From the NCBI GenBank assembly GCA_030267565.1, contig BRXU01000004.1, forward strand, positions 335,001 to 399,000: a DNA stretch of 64,000 nt. The letters are read 5' to 3'. How positions within the stretch are numbered: position 1 is the first letter of the stretch; each line of letters begins with the position of its first letter. The DNA is from Pleodorina starrii. Lineage: Eukaryota > Chlorophyta > Chlorophyceae > Chlamydomonadales > Volvocaceae. The position numbers were made by a program, and so were the translations under genes. Under the pieces are notes generated by a model. That model saw nothing but the letters and a program-made list of their open reading frames with translations, was not told the DNA's origin and searched no databases. Shown here piece after piece: positions 32,427-44,042 of this stretch.

Positions 32427-35400
32427 ATGCATCTCTGGGAGAGTCGCACGCGCAGCTGCCGATTGGCTGGAGTGGCCCAGGGTGAGGCGGCAGCGACAAC
32501 GTCCACGCAACGCCCAACCGTCTCAGGCAAGGACTGGCGTAGGGGGTTAGGGGCGTGTGGCCTCCCCCACACACACTCCCTCCTGCAGCATGGGGATGCC
32601 GCCGAGGGCTCGGATCGCCTGCGTGCTTGTCACACTGACACCTCCATACAGGGGCCCATCCCTACCCGCACCCCTTCCCAGGCCACACGCATCCCCCAGC
32701 CCCACTCGTACATCCCCAAACACACACACGCACACACATCCTCTCACACATCACCCCCCCCCCCCCGCAATCACAGCCACATGCTCGCACTGCTCTCATA
32801 CTATCGACAGCTCTCAACCCATGCACATCGGACAAGACAGTACATTGACCTAACCTCTCGCTGAAGCGCACCCCCGCCACCGCCACCCACCCTGCCCCAC
32901 AGGCCCCGGCAGCCGCCCGTTCCCACCGCCGCCGCTGCCACTGTCGCGATCTGGGTTGCACCCACCATCGACCCGCGGAGGCCCCAGCGCCACCGGTGCC
33001 GCCGCCCACGTCCGAACCAGCAGCACTCCCTGCCTCGCCGCCCTTCCCAACGACGGAAGCCGGCTCGTCTCTTCTCCTGCAATCGGCGATATTCGCAGCA
33101 CCACTGGCGGCGGCTGCGGCGGCGGTGGCTCAGCAGCATCAGCAGCAGCTGCCACACCCCACCGCCGCGACGGGACAGCGACGCCGGGCGGTCAAAGGGG
33201 CGGCGCCAGCTGGGTTTGCCGCGCCGCGGCGGGGGGGCCGCTCACTCGCCGGCCGCCGCTGCGGCTGCAGGGGCGCGGCGCTGAGGTGGGCCGGGCCGGG
33301 CCGGGCTGACCCATGGGTCATATGATTCATCATGAGTTCATAACGCATTCAACGTCGACTGTCACTGCCACTGCCGTTGCCGTTACCGTTACCGTTACCG
33401 TTGCCCCGCAGTTGCGCGCTGAGGAGGGTGCGGGAGGTGACGCCAACGCGGCCCCCCTGGAGGCGGAGGCGGAGGCGGAGGGCCAAGGGGCGGAGGGCGA
33501 GGAGGAGGTGGCGGCCGGCCTGCTGCCCGGTGTGGTGCGGGTGCAGTGCGTTCAGGACCTGCCGCGCTTCGACCTGCCGCTGCTGCTGGGCAGCTTCCGG
33601 TGGGTAGCCGGAGGAGGTGATGGAGCCGCAGGGTTCGGTGGGCTTAAGGGTGTATGTGGGGGTGGGGGGTGGGTGGGGGGGGTCAGGGAGTGATCTGCTC
33701 CTTTATGTAAGAACGAGTCAAGGCGGACGTGGGGGGGATTTGGGCACGGCGGCGGGTGGGATGCGGTCATGCCCTGTGGCCTGGCCGTGCCGGGGCAGGA
33801 GAGAGAGGGGCAGCCGACCGAACAGAGTCACTTGGGGTGGGGGGGGGGGGATGCGGTGTCAGCTCTGTGCCGGTGACAATGGTGACGAGGGTGCGGCAAG
33901 GGTGGTTTGGCTTGGCCTGACGTGCGCCTCCGAAGTCCCAAGCCCAACCCCCCACCCCAACCCCACCCCCCGCCCCGTCGGCCACCCGATCCCAACACCC
34001 CCTCCCCCCCACCACCCCCACCCTGGCACAGGTCCTCCAGCTGCAATGCGGTGGCGGTGTCGTACTGTGGACAGTCGTACCTTCTGGCGCCTGCTGCCAG
34101 CGTGGTGTACGGCTCGCAGGTTGGTGCCGTACTGAGGCTGACGGGGATAGCATCTGCGTTTCGTATTATTGAGCGGGAGAGCGGATAGGCGAGAGCCCGA
34201 GAAGCGCAGAAAAGTAGTTGAGTAGTGAAATAGTTGTGAGATTCATAAATTTCATTCCATACACCCCCCCCACACACACACACACCTCAATACACCGCCG
34301 CCCCGTTACCGCTCCGTTACCGCCCTCTCCGTTACCGCCCTCTCTAACTACCCCTCATTTTTACCGCTTACCTCCCCCAATTCTCAAACCTACCCCCCTC
34401 TTTCTCCACCTCCGCACCCACCTCCCCTCCCTCCCCCGGGTCCCGGGCCGTTTTACCCCCGCCCGGGTCAGGTCCGAGTGCTGCTTCCCGGTCGCGACAA
34501 GCCCTTCCCCGCCCGCCTGCTGCCCACCCACCTGGGTCTCGAGTGCGAGCTGGCAGCGCTGGCAGTTGACTCGCAGGATTTCTGGACAGCGATCGAGCCG
34601 TACGAACTGGCGCCGTACGGCCTGCCGTACCTGCAGCAGCAGGTCGGCGTGGTGTCGTATGCGGACGGCCAGCCGCGGCCGCGCTTGGCTCCGGGCACGG
34701 TGATGCGCGCCGAGGTGGTCACGTAGGTCCAGGGGGGGGACGGGGGTCACGTAGGTCTAGGGGGGGGGACGGGGGTCACGTAGATCCAGGGGGGGAGGGG
34801 GACGGGGGACGGGGGCGGGGGCCGGGGCGGTGGAGGGGGGGGACAGGGAGAGGTGGGTCCGAGGTCCGGGAGGCCGCACCGCCTCAAAGCACAGCAAATA
34901 CCCTCCTCTTCCGCCTCTTACAAGTGTATACCTACCGGCCATGTTGTCGTACCGTTTGTCGTAATGTGTGTGTGTGAGAGTCTTGGCTCGTTTATATACC
35001 GTTAGAGGCGAGGCGCAAGGTGCAAGCTCCGTTGATGTCGCCCACCCACCCACCCGCTCGCTCGTTCCTTTGGGCCGCTCCCTTCGCAGATATCCCTCGG
35101 CGATGCAGCGGCTGCTGGGGCTGACGGTGGCGGTGGCCCTATCCAAGGATCAGCTGGGCTCGGCGCTGGTGGACGAGAGGGGCTTTTGTCTGGGCCTTGT
35201 GTTTGGGCGCACCGCAGGCAGCAGGAAGGCGGGCGGGGGCGGTGGCGGGGGGGGGGGTGGGGGTGGGGGTGGAGGAGGGGGTGGGGGTGGGGGTGGAGGC
35301 GAGCGGTGGGGCCAGGGCCGGCGGCGGGGGGGGCGGGGGGGGGGGGGGGGGGGTCAGACGGAGGCGTCGGCGACGGTGGTGCCGGTGCCGGTGGTGACGC

Positions 35401-38400
35401 ACTTTTTGGAGGACATACGGCGGCACGGCAGGTGCGAAGAAGCGGGCGGTGGGGTGGTGGGGGCGGTGGGGTGGTGGGGGTGGGGGTGAGGGGTGTTCTG
35501 AGGCTGAGGCTGAGGCTGGGTTTGGTGTTTCAGGGGATGTGCAAATGCGGGGTGGGGGGGGGGCGTAAAAGGAAGAGGTTGCATCGGTGGGGTGTAGGCG
35601 ACCGAAAACACAAATTTGGGGGGAGGGCGGGAGAGAGGGAGGGCGGGAGGGGTAAACCGCCGCCGGACTCAGGACACCCCCCTCCCTCCCTCCCCCTCCC
35701 GGTCGTTTGGACTGTTTACCTTACCCCTCCCCCTTTTTGCCTCTTTGGGCTGCCGTACTCTTCCCTCCCCCGAGGCCAACAGTATCGTTTTTATCACCCC
35801 CCGGCTCCGACGTAGTACGTGGATAACCCCCAACCCTCTTCATCCGCCCCCCTCCCGCCCCCCCTCCTCGCAGCTACCAGGGTTTTCCCACACTCGGTAT
35901 TCAGTGGAAGCGGACCGAGTCGGGGGCGCTGCGGAGGTTCAGCGGCATGACACCCGGGCAAACAGGTGAGGAGGAGGCGGCGGGGCGCGGCGGGACGGGG
36001 GGTGGATGGAGGGGGGTTGGGGGGGGGGGCTGCCGAGCAGGACAAGCCCGAAGCGGGGGAAGAGAGGCGAGGGGGGGGCTGGGGGCGGAAAGGGGATGAA
36101 GACAGATGGGGGGGATGTGGGAATGGGGGGAGGCGGGGGGTGTCAAGCGGTCAGCGCTCCGTCGACGGTCTCAGGAGCTGCTCTGCCAGGGTGCGGCGCA
36201 GGCGAGGTGGTGCAAGTCCTGGGGGGGTTCCGGGGGGGGGGGTCCGGGGGTTCCTGTCCATCGGGAGGGTTGGGTGGTGTGGGGGTCGGGTTCAGCCCGG
36301 GTCCGCCCACCCGTCAACCCCCTGTCAGCCCACCCGCCCGCCCGCCCGCCCGCCAGCCAACCGTGACTGTCCTCCCCTCGCCTTGCCTGGGACCCTCGCC
36401 CCTTGCCCCCCGGACTGTTACCCGCTCCGGGGGTCCCTCAGCGTGGAACACGCCCAACCCTAAAACCCCTAAAACCCTAAGCCCACACAGCCCCGTTGAG
36501 GCTCTCTGATCGCTGCTCGCCGGTTGCCTCTGCTCTCCATCCCAAATGCTCGGCCCCCTCCTGGAGTTTCGGAGGTTCAGCGGCGGTCGCAGCTTGATTA
36601 ACAACGTCCGCAGTGACTCGTTTTTTATATGAAGGAGCATATCACTCCCTGACCCCTCCCGACACGTGGACACCTGGTGTACAGGTGTGGCCATCACGTC
36701 GCTCAACCCCACGGCGGCGCTGGCTGCCCACGCGGCGCCGATGGACGTCCTGACGGCGGTGGGCGGCGCGGCGGTGGGCAATGACGGCACGATGGCCTTT
36801 CGGGACGGCTCCGAAACCATACACATCTCCCACCACATCAGCCAGTTCCAGGCGGGTCGGGGGATGGCGGGGTGTCGGGGGGTGTGTCGTACTGGGCTCG
36901 TGGGATGGCGGGGTAATAAGAACGGCCCGGGGCGGGGTGTGTGCCGTACCGCTCGCATCCGCCTCCGCAGGGCCAGGCCGCACGTAATTACCGTTCACGA
37001 GCTCCGGCCTATCCGTGAATATCCCCACCCACCCCCCTGGGTTCTGGGTCTGTTCGCTAACGCCGTCTCCCGTCCCTCCGCTGCGGCCTCTTCTCTAAAA
37101 CCCCAGGTTGGCGAGCAAGTGGATTTGACGCTCATCCGCGGCGGGCGACTCATCCGTGCGCCCGTGACTCTGGGCGTGCCGCACCGCCTGCTGCCGCTGC
37201 ACCTGTCCGGTCGGCCGCCGCAGTACCTGGTGGTTTCGGGGCTGGTGCTGACGGTGCTGTCGGCGCCCTTCCTGGAGGGCGCATTCGGCCGCAGCTGGGC
37301 GGTGAGGGGCCCGGTGCAGCTGCTGAGGGAGTGGCACAACCACCCGTCCAGGGCGGACCAACAGGTGCAGGGCTTTGGGGGGGCTTTTGGGGGGGCGCGC
37401 GTATGTGTATGTACATGTGTGGGTGTGTGTGAATGTGTGTGTGTATGTGTGTTATTTAGCCCCACGGAGGGGGTCGCAGAGCGAAAGCGAAGGGGGAGGG
37501 GTTTAATTAGGAGGGTGGAGCATATGGCAAGACTCCGGCAGATGCCCAACCCACCCTAGCCACCGGTACACACCGAGCAGAACAAATAACGGACAGATAC
37601 GGAAAAACATTGTGGGGGCAGAGCCAAACGGGGCGGCTTGTTCGGGCCCGCTCCGGGCAGGGCGCCAATAAGCATTCAACAAACACAACCGGGGGTCGAG
37701 GTTCGCAGTCGCGCCGACGGCGCTCTCGCTCTGAGGCTCCAAGTTGTTTGTGGAGACAAACAGCTTCGGGGGTCGCTTGCCTCGCGACCGCATCCCCCCC
37801 GGGGTCGGCCGGCCCATGGCCGACGCCGTTTCAGTGCGGCCTACGTTACCCCACGGGGGCGACCCACGGGTCATTTGCTCGACCCACGGGTCCCCGTGCC
37901 GCCTGCTGCAGGTGGTGGTGGTGGCCGAGTGCCAGGACATGGGCCCCGGCAGTGCCACGGATGGCTACGAGCGGCGAGGTGTGTGGGCGGGGGGCACGGC
38001 GGGGGGCACGGCGGGGGGCACGGCGGGGGGCACGGCGGGGGGCACGGGAGCTGGGTCTCAGTGGGAGAGGTCGGGGGGCTGGCTAGCTGGCTGAGCGGGC
38101 TGTGGCCCAGGGCGGGCCGTGCCTGGTGGTAGGGGTGCAGGTGCAGGTGCAGGCGGCGGGTCGGTCCCTGCGTGAAGCTGCCCTTCCCGTCCCAGGGAGA
38201 GGCTGCGTGTGCCTTATCAGGATCGCAAGAAGACGACCGACCCTAAGGAAGGTGTGTACGGTATGCCGTACCCCGTAACCCATGGGCCGGCCGGTGCCTA
38301 CACGCCTAGTCGTCGCCTTCGCCCGCGACTGCGGCAGCCTGCCCGCGCCTGCGACAGGGCCCCTCGCCGTGGCGTGGCAGAGTGCCCCAGTCGACGCCCC

Positions 38401-39456
38401 CCCCCCGCGCACCCGTCCTACGTCCCCCCGCACCTGCGCCGCCCGCCATCGTCCAGTGTGTTTCAGACTTTCAGTGCACTGCACACACCTGCAGGCACTC
38501 CCGCGGCCACAATCACTCGCCGCCCGGCCGGATCGACATCGAATCCCCCGGCCCCCACCCGGCCCCTCGCCCACCCGGCCCCTCGCCCACCCGCCCCCAC
38601 CGGCCCCCTCGTTCCGCATCTGCGCTTTGCGACCTATGCGGCCGCCGTTCCCCGCCCTCCTGACCGCACCCGCTGGGCACTCGCTGACCCTGTCGCGACC
38701 CATGGGACGGCGCACACGGGCCCACACCCCACAGGCGTCATGTACCAGAGAGTGGTTCGCTGCAACGGCGTCGAGGTCGCCAATCTGCGGCACCTGGTCG
38801 CTATGGTGGCGGAGGCCATGGCGGCGGCGACGGCGACGGAGTCGGGGGGCAGCCGGCGCAAGCGCCGCGCCGCCGGGGCGGCCCTGCGGGCCGCCCGCGG
38901 CGGCGGCGGCGGCGCCGCCGCCGCACCAGCCGACGAGGCGCAGGAGGACGACGCCGGCGCGGCGCTCGACTCGACGGCTGCTGACTCGGATACGGCGACA
39001 GAAGCGCCGAAGGGCGACGCGGCGGCGGCGTCGAGCGGCGAGCTGGGAGTTGACGACGCGTTAGCTGCGGCAGAAGCGGCGGGCTGCGCCGCTCCTGTTG
39101 CCGCGGAAGTCGACGGCGACGTCGACGTGGGTGATGGCGGCGGCGGGCCGCCGTACGACCCTCAGAATCTGGTTCTGGAGCTGTCCAGCCGGATGGTGCT
39201 GGTGCTGCCGCTGCGGCAGGCTCGGGAGGACACGCGGGCGATGTTGGCCGAGTACGAGGTGCAGCACGCGGTTTCGGAGGATCTGCGGCCGGTGTACGAG
39301 GGCGGGCTGCGGCTGGGGCGCGGGGCGGGGCCCGGTACAGGCGCAGTCGGCGGGTCGGGCAAGGCGGCGGCGGCGGCAGCTGCCGCTGCTTCGCGGGGCC
39401 GGGGTGGGACCGGACACACCCGGGCAGCAGCGCCGGGCGAGGGCGTGGGCGGGTAG
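32427..39456 (+). CDS. DEG/HtrA-family protein with degenerate catalytic triad (pseudoprotease)
   Basis: Eleven exons: 32427-32481, 32903-33285, 33412-33599, 34032-34119, 34472-34722, 35090-35431, 35874-35965, 36685-36851, 37107-37364, 37912-37978 and 38735-39456. All phases close, giving 870 residues. The intron after 36851 starts with GC (GCGGGT), the rest with GT. The N-terminus is Arg/Ser/Pro-rich and may be a targeting region. The protease-like core aligns without gaps to plant DEG2/9/10-type proteins at each active-site block. The His position is Ala231 (LLAPAASVVYGSQ), the Asp is Glu264 (LECELAALAV) and the Ser is Leu344 (SKDQLGSALV in place of NPGNSGGPA). PDZ-like parts follow: YQGFPTLGIQW, VGNDGTMAFRDG, VDLTLIRGGRLIRAPVTL, PPQYLVVSGLVLTVLSAPF and VVRCNGVEVANLRHLVAMV. 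A poly-Gly insert sits in exon 6 and an Ala/Asp-rich insert in the last exon. It probably acts as a scaffold or chaperone rather than a protease (inference). The first two exons are less certain. TGTAA at 39955. Confidence 0.88.
34717..34798 (+). repeat. Three tandem copies of an exon/donor junction
   Basis: GGTCACGTAGGTCCAGGGGG, which contains the exon end and donor at 34722/34723 of the DEG-like gene, is followed by two further near-identical copies (GGTCACGTAGGTCTAGG and GGTCACGTAGATCCAGG). Confidence 0.88.
36555..36660 (+). repeat. Intronic repeat module R3 (long form)
   Basis: Inverse-strand partner of 25068-25160. It lies about 25 nt upstream of the acceptor at 36685 of the DEG-like gene and has the same orientation relative to the host transcript as the COG3 copies. 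Confidence 0.85.
36985..37085 (+). repeat. Intronic repeat R2 followed by R1
   Basis: R2 (ATTACCGTTCACGAGCTCCG, 36985) is followed directly by R1 (TGGGTTCTGGGTCTGTTCGC through CCTCCGCTGCGG). Both lie in transcript sense, ending about 20 nt before the acceptor at 37107 of the DEG-like gene. Confidence 0.85.
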
Positions 39457-40727
39457 CAGTTGCAGGCTGTACGGCGGCGAACACTGTACGGCAGTAGATC
39501 GCGTTGCTGTCGTATAGGATGAGGCGACGCGTTTGCGACGGGCCGCGGCTGGCGCGGTGCCGATTTCGGCTGTCGTTTGTGTGGATACGATACGATACGT
39601 CATTTGATCGTGCGCAAGACGTTGTCAGCCTAAAGACTCTTAAGGCTGACAGCGGGAGGCTGTGGGTGGGGGACCCGTAATGGCAGGTGGGCCGCCGCCA
39701 CCGCTGCTGTAGGCTTAGCCCTGTGGGCCTGCAGCCTGCGCGTGCGTTTCGTGGCTTGGGTGCGGGTTGCGGCCGTGATTGCGTGGGGCGCTGCTGACGG
39801 CGGCTCCAGCTGATGGCGGCAAATCAGCGGGCTGATGAGGGCAGCGGCTAACGCCCAGACAGCACTAGCCAGCGGGTGTTCAAGTGCCGACCGCCGCGGA
39901 CCGCCGCCGCGGATGTGCACTTCGAGTCTCTTGGCGTGGACGTCTGCCGGCCCGTGTAAGGCGCGAGAGAAGGCTTCCGGATCAAGGCTTCGCCAGCTGT
40001 TTTGGTTGGCGGCGTTTCTAAGCTATCTGTGCCTGATAGCATACAGCGCCTGTGAACATTCAGGGCTTTGTGAATTGGAGTTCAAAATGTCCCTTGTCGT
40101 GCGTTTTTGTACAGCAACAAAGTTGGTGCACGGAGACGGACGAGCCACTGGAGTTGTTAATCGGAACTCTTTGAAGACGTTTTAAATGCCCGATTACTCG
40201 TAGACGATAAAACTGTCGTCGGCCTCGGTTGCCGTAGTCAACTCCTCAACTGCTCATCTGTTCCTGACACAGAGTCAGTGAATTGAGGCACCATTGACGG
40301 TTTTACCCCCAAATTTCGAAGGGAACTGTCACCCAAGCAGGACTATTTGTCCGCTTTACAGCCTGCAGAACTACGAATACCGTGCAAAGACGCTGACGGG
40401 CCGCTTTGAGCACAGTGACGCCTGAAGCGCCTTTGACGATTATTGAGCTTAGTGGATATGCAACTGGTCCTATGCTAGCAAATGCCTCGCTGGACGGCTG
40501 GAGGGTATATTGGACTCGAGGCACCCGCTCTCCGTCAATCGATCTTGCAGCGCAAAAGAGACGTCGCCTTATGCGAGGCACTCTAGCATTTTGCGTGGCT
40601 ACCAGCTAATCACACACCAAGCGGGCGCACCGTGCTCGGCGCGTCATCGCCCATACCCGCCCCTTCAATTGACTGTGGCGCCCTCGTGGCCCTCTGTCGC
40701 GCCGGTGGCAAAACCTCCAACGTCGCC
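39457..40727. other. 3' UTR and AT-richer intergenic region
   Basis: It holds the 3' UTR of the DEG-like gene, with TGTAA at 39955-39959 about 500 nt past the stop, a typical algal spacing. An AT-richer stretch follows (about 40000-40620) that probably serves as promoter of the next plus-strand gene. No gene was seen. Confidence 0.45.
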
Positions 40728-43700
40728 ATGAGCGCCACCGCGCGTGCTCTCTGGGCCCAGCAAGAGCAGCGCCGCAGGCGCCTCCTGATCGAGCTCGCTC
40801 CGGAACCACAATCGGCATCCTCGGCTGCAGCAAGGCAGCGGCATCAGAATGGCAACAACACGCATGCGCAGGCCCAAGGCCAGGGCCCTCATAGCAAGGA
40901 AGCGGTCAGCTATCCAGCGGCCGAGCGGGAGGGCACCGCCAACGCCGCAGCCGGCACGGCGGGGGACCTGTTGCCGCTGTCCGCCTCACAGCACCAGGCC
41001 CTCGCCTTGCTGCAGCGGCGGTACCCGACGGCCGTGTTCCTGGCGGGGTACGGCAGCAGCGGCGGTTTCGGAGCTTCCGGACAGCTCCCGAGGAAGCCTC
41101 ACCCCGCCAGCCGTCGGTGGCGCAAGCCGCTGCCCTGGGGGCTGGTGCAGCCCCGCCAGCCGCCCTCGCCGCCGCCAGGAGAGGCCCCGCGGGGCCAGAG
41201 CTCAGGGGAAGAGCGGCGGGGGCAGGTGGAGGCGGGCCCGTCGGCACCGGCCGGGCATGTTCAGCACGGGCCGGAGCGCCACCTCGCACTGCCGGCGGAG
41301 CGTCAGCCGGGGCGCCCAGCCAGGGATGCCTTGGCGCCCGGCGGCGGTGACGGAGGCGGTGACGGAGGCGGAGGCTTCCCGGGACCAGGGCCGCCGCCGC
41401 CACTGCCGTACTGGGTCGGGCACGACGGCGGGGCTTCAATCTGGCGCGCGCAGGTGGGGCTGCGGAGTGAAGCCGGCGGCGGAGGCCGTCGGGGCTGCAG
41501 ACTGGGGGTGTGTGAGAATCGATGACGGGCCCTCTTGGGGGGGGGCGCTGATTGCGTATGTGTGTGTGTCCGCGGTTGTGTGGGGGTGCGGGGCTGCGAC
41601 CCCTGTGCGGGACTTCGGAAGCTTCCCAACTGCCACTGCCACTGCCACACACGCAGTGCCCGCTGCCGCTGTTGCTCATCGGATACTGGTATTGCTGCAG
41701 CTGCTGCTGCTGCTGCTGCTTCTATTGCTGCTGCTGCTGTATTAAAACCGGCGCCACGACACCCCCCCCACACACACACATCTCTCACCACTCGTCGCGC
41801 TGCGCCGCGCTGTGCTGCGCTGCCGCAGGGTGTCCCGTCCACCAGCCTCCGCGTCTTCGGCCCCCGCGACCCCGCCCACGACGGCCGTCTGGCGTCGCAG
41901 TCGTTGCGCGGCAGCGGCTGGCCAGCCGCCGCCGCCGCGGCGGAAGCGGCTGGCTTGCCGCCTCCGCCACTCTCCGTCCGCTGCCGGGCCTTTGTGGCGA
42001 TGGCCCACCGCCTGGCGGCACTGGACCGCCTCATCAATCCGAGCCCGGCGGCGGCGCCGCCGCCGCTGGTGCGCGGATTCGGGCCGCCGCCACCCCAGCA
42101 CCGCGTCCCCGAAGCCAACCTTCTCGCGCTGTCGGAATCCGACCGGCGCTGGCTGTTGAGTACCGTGTTGGGTGACACATGGGTACGGGTAGCGAGTTAC
42201 ACGCACGCGATGGGGTCGACGGCGCCGGCGGCGGACGGGCTGGCGGCGCCGCAGCAGCTCGTGTACTGGCGGCGGTGGCACCAGGAGCACGCCCACAAGG
42301 TGAAGGCGGAGGTGGAGTGGAACGCCGTCGGCGTCGAGCTTTACTTTCTGCACGACCCGCGGGTCGACGTGGCGGCGCAGCTGCTGCTGAGTGGCGACGC
42401 GCCGGCGGCGGAGGTGATGGTCTTTTTGGAGCGGAGCTTTGCGAGGCGCGGCGCCGGCGGCGGCGGCGACGGTGGTGGCGGCGAGGGCGGGGGCGAGGGG
42501 GGCGGCGGCGGGGGCTTTGTGTTTGGGGAGCGGTGGCGGCGGCTGATGGCGGCGGCCGAGAGCGGCGGGGAGGCGGTGGAGCAGGTACGACGGGTGCACT
42601 TACGACGGGTGCACGGGGCGTAGGGTGTGGAGAGTGCAGGGCTGGGGTAGGGGGCGGGTGGCCGAGCAAACACTCCACACACTCCACACGTATGTGTGTG
42701 TATGTGTGTGTTCAGGTGGCCTGCCTGGCGCTGCACGGCCTGCTGCTGCACGCGGCGGAGTACGACAGCCACATCGACGTGGACTTGGACCCCCTGGAGT
42801 GCGCCGCCGTGTCGTACTGCCACCGATTTGGCGCGGTGAGAAGAGAGGGGCGGGCGGGGAATACAGGGAGGGGTCGGGCGGGGAATAGAAGGAGGGGCGG
42901 GCAGGGGAATAGGGAGGGGCGGGCAGGGGAATAGGGAGGGGCGGGCAGGGGAATACAGGGAGGGGTCGGGCAGGGGAATACAGGGAGGGGCGGGCAGGGG
43001 AATACAGGGAGGGGCGGGCAGGGGAATACAGGGAGGGGCGGGCAGGGGAATAGGGAGGGGCGGGCAGGGGAATACAGGGAGGGGCGGGCAGGGGAATACA
43101 GGGAGGGGCGGGCAGGGGAATACAGGGAGGGGCGGGCAGGGGAATACAGGGAGGGGCGGGCAGGGGAATACAGGGAGGGGCGGGCAGGGGAATACAGGGA
43201 GGGGCGGGCAGGGGAATACAGGGAGGGGCGGGCAGGGGAATACAGGGAGGGGCGGGCAGGGGAATACAGGGAGGGGCGGGCAGGGGAATACAGGGAGGGG
43301 CGGGCAGGGGAATACAGGGAGGGGCGGGCAGGGGAATACAGGGAGGGGCGGGCAGGGGAATACAGGGAGCGGCGGGCAGGGGAATACAGGGAGGGGCGGG
43401 CAGGGGAATACAGGGAGGGGCGGGCAGGGGAATACAGGGAGGGGGCGGGCAGGGGAATACAGGGAGGGGCGGGCAGGGGAATACAGGGAGGGGCGGGCAG
43501 GGGAATACAGGGAGGGGCGGGCAGGGGAATACAGGGAGGGGCGGGCAGGGGAATACAGGGAGGGGCGGGCAGGGGAATACAGGGAGGGGCGGGCAGGGGA
43601 ATACAGGGAGGGGGCGGGCAGGGGAATACAGGGAGGGGCGGGCAGGGGAATACAGGGAGGGGCGGGCAGGGGAATACAGGGAGGGGCGGGCAGGGGAATA

Positions 43701-43998
43701 CAGGGAGGGGCGGGCAGGGGAATACAGGGAGGGGCGGGCAGGGGAATACAGGGAGGGGCGGGCAGGGGAATACAGGGAGGGGCGGGCCGGGGCATACAGG
43801 GAGGGGCGGGCAGGGGAATACAGGGAGCGGCGGGCAGGGGAATACAGGGAGGGGCGGGCAGGGGAATACAGGGAGGGGCGGGCAGGGGAATACAGGGAGG
43901 GGCGGGCAGGGGAATACAGGGAGGGGCGGGCAGGGGAATACAGGGAGGGGGCGGGCGGGGGGGAGGCTAGCAAGGGCGGCTGGGCGGGGAAGGGGCCC

Positions 43999-44042
<44 letters not shown>

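Noticed and set aside
32996..33285. Alternative Pro/Ala-rich frame for exon 2 of the DEG-like gene
   Set aside because: It ends in phase 2, incompatible with the following exon; the chosen frame closes. Some doubt remains because the region is low complexity.
38200..38260. Possible extra exon (RLRVPYQDRKK) in the DEG-like gene
   Set aside because: Its phase does not fit exon 37912-37978, whereas direct joining to 38735 closes the phase and matches the family (GYERRGVMYQRVV).
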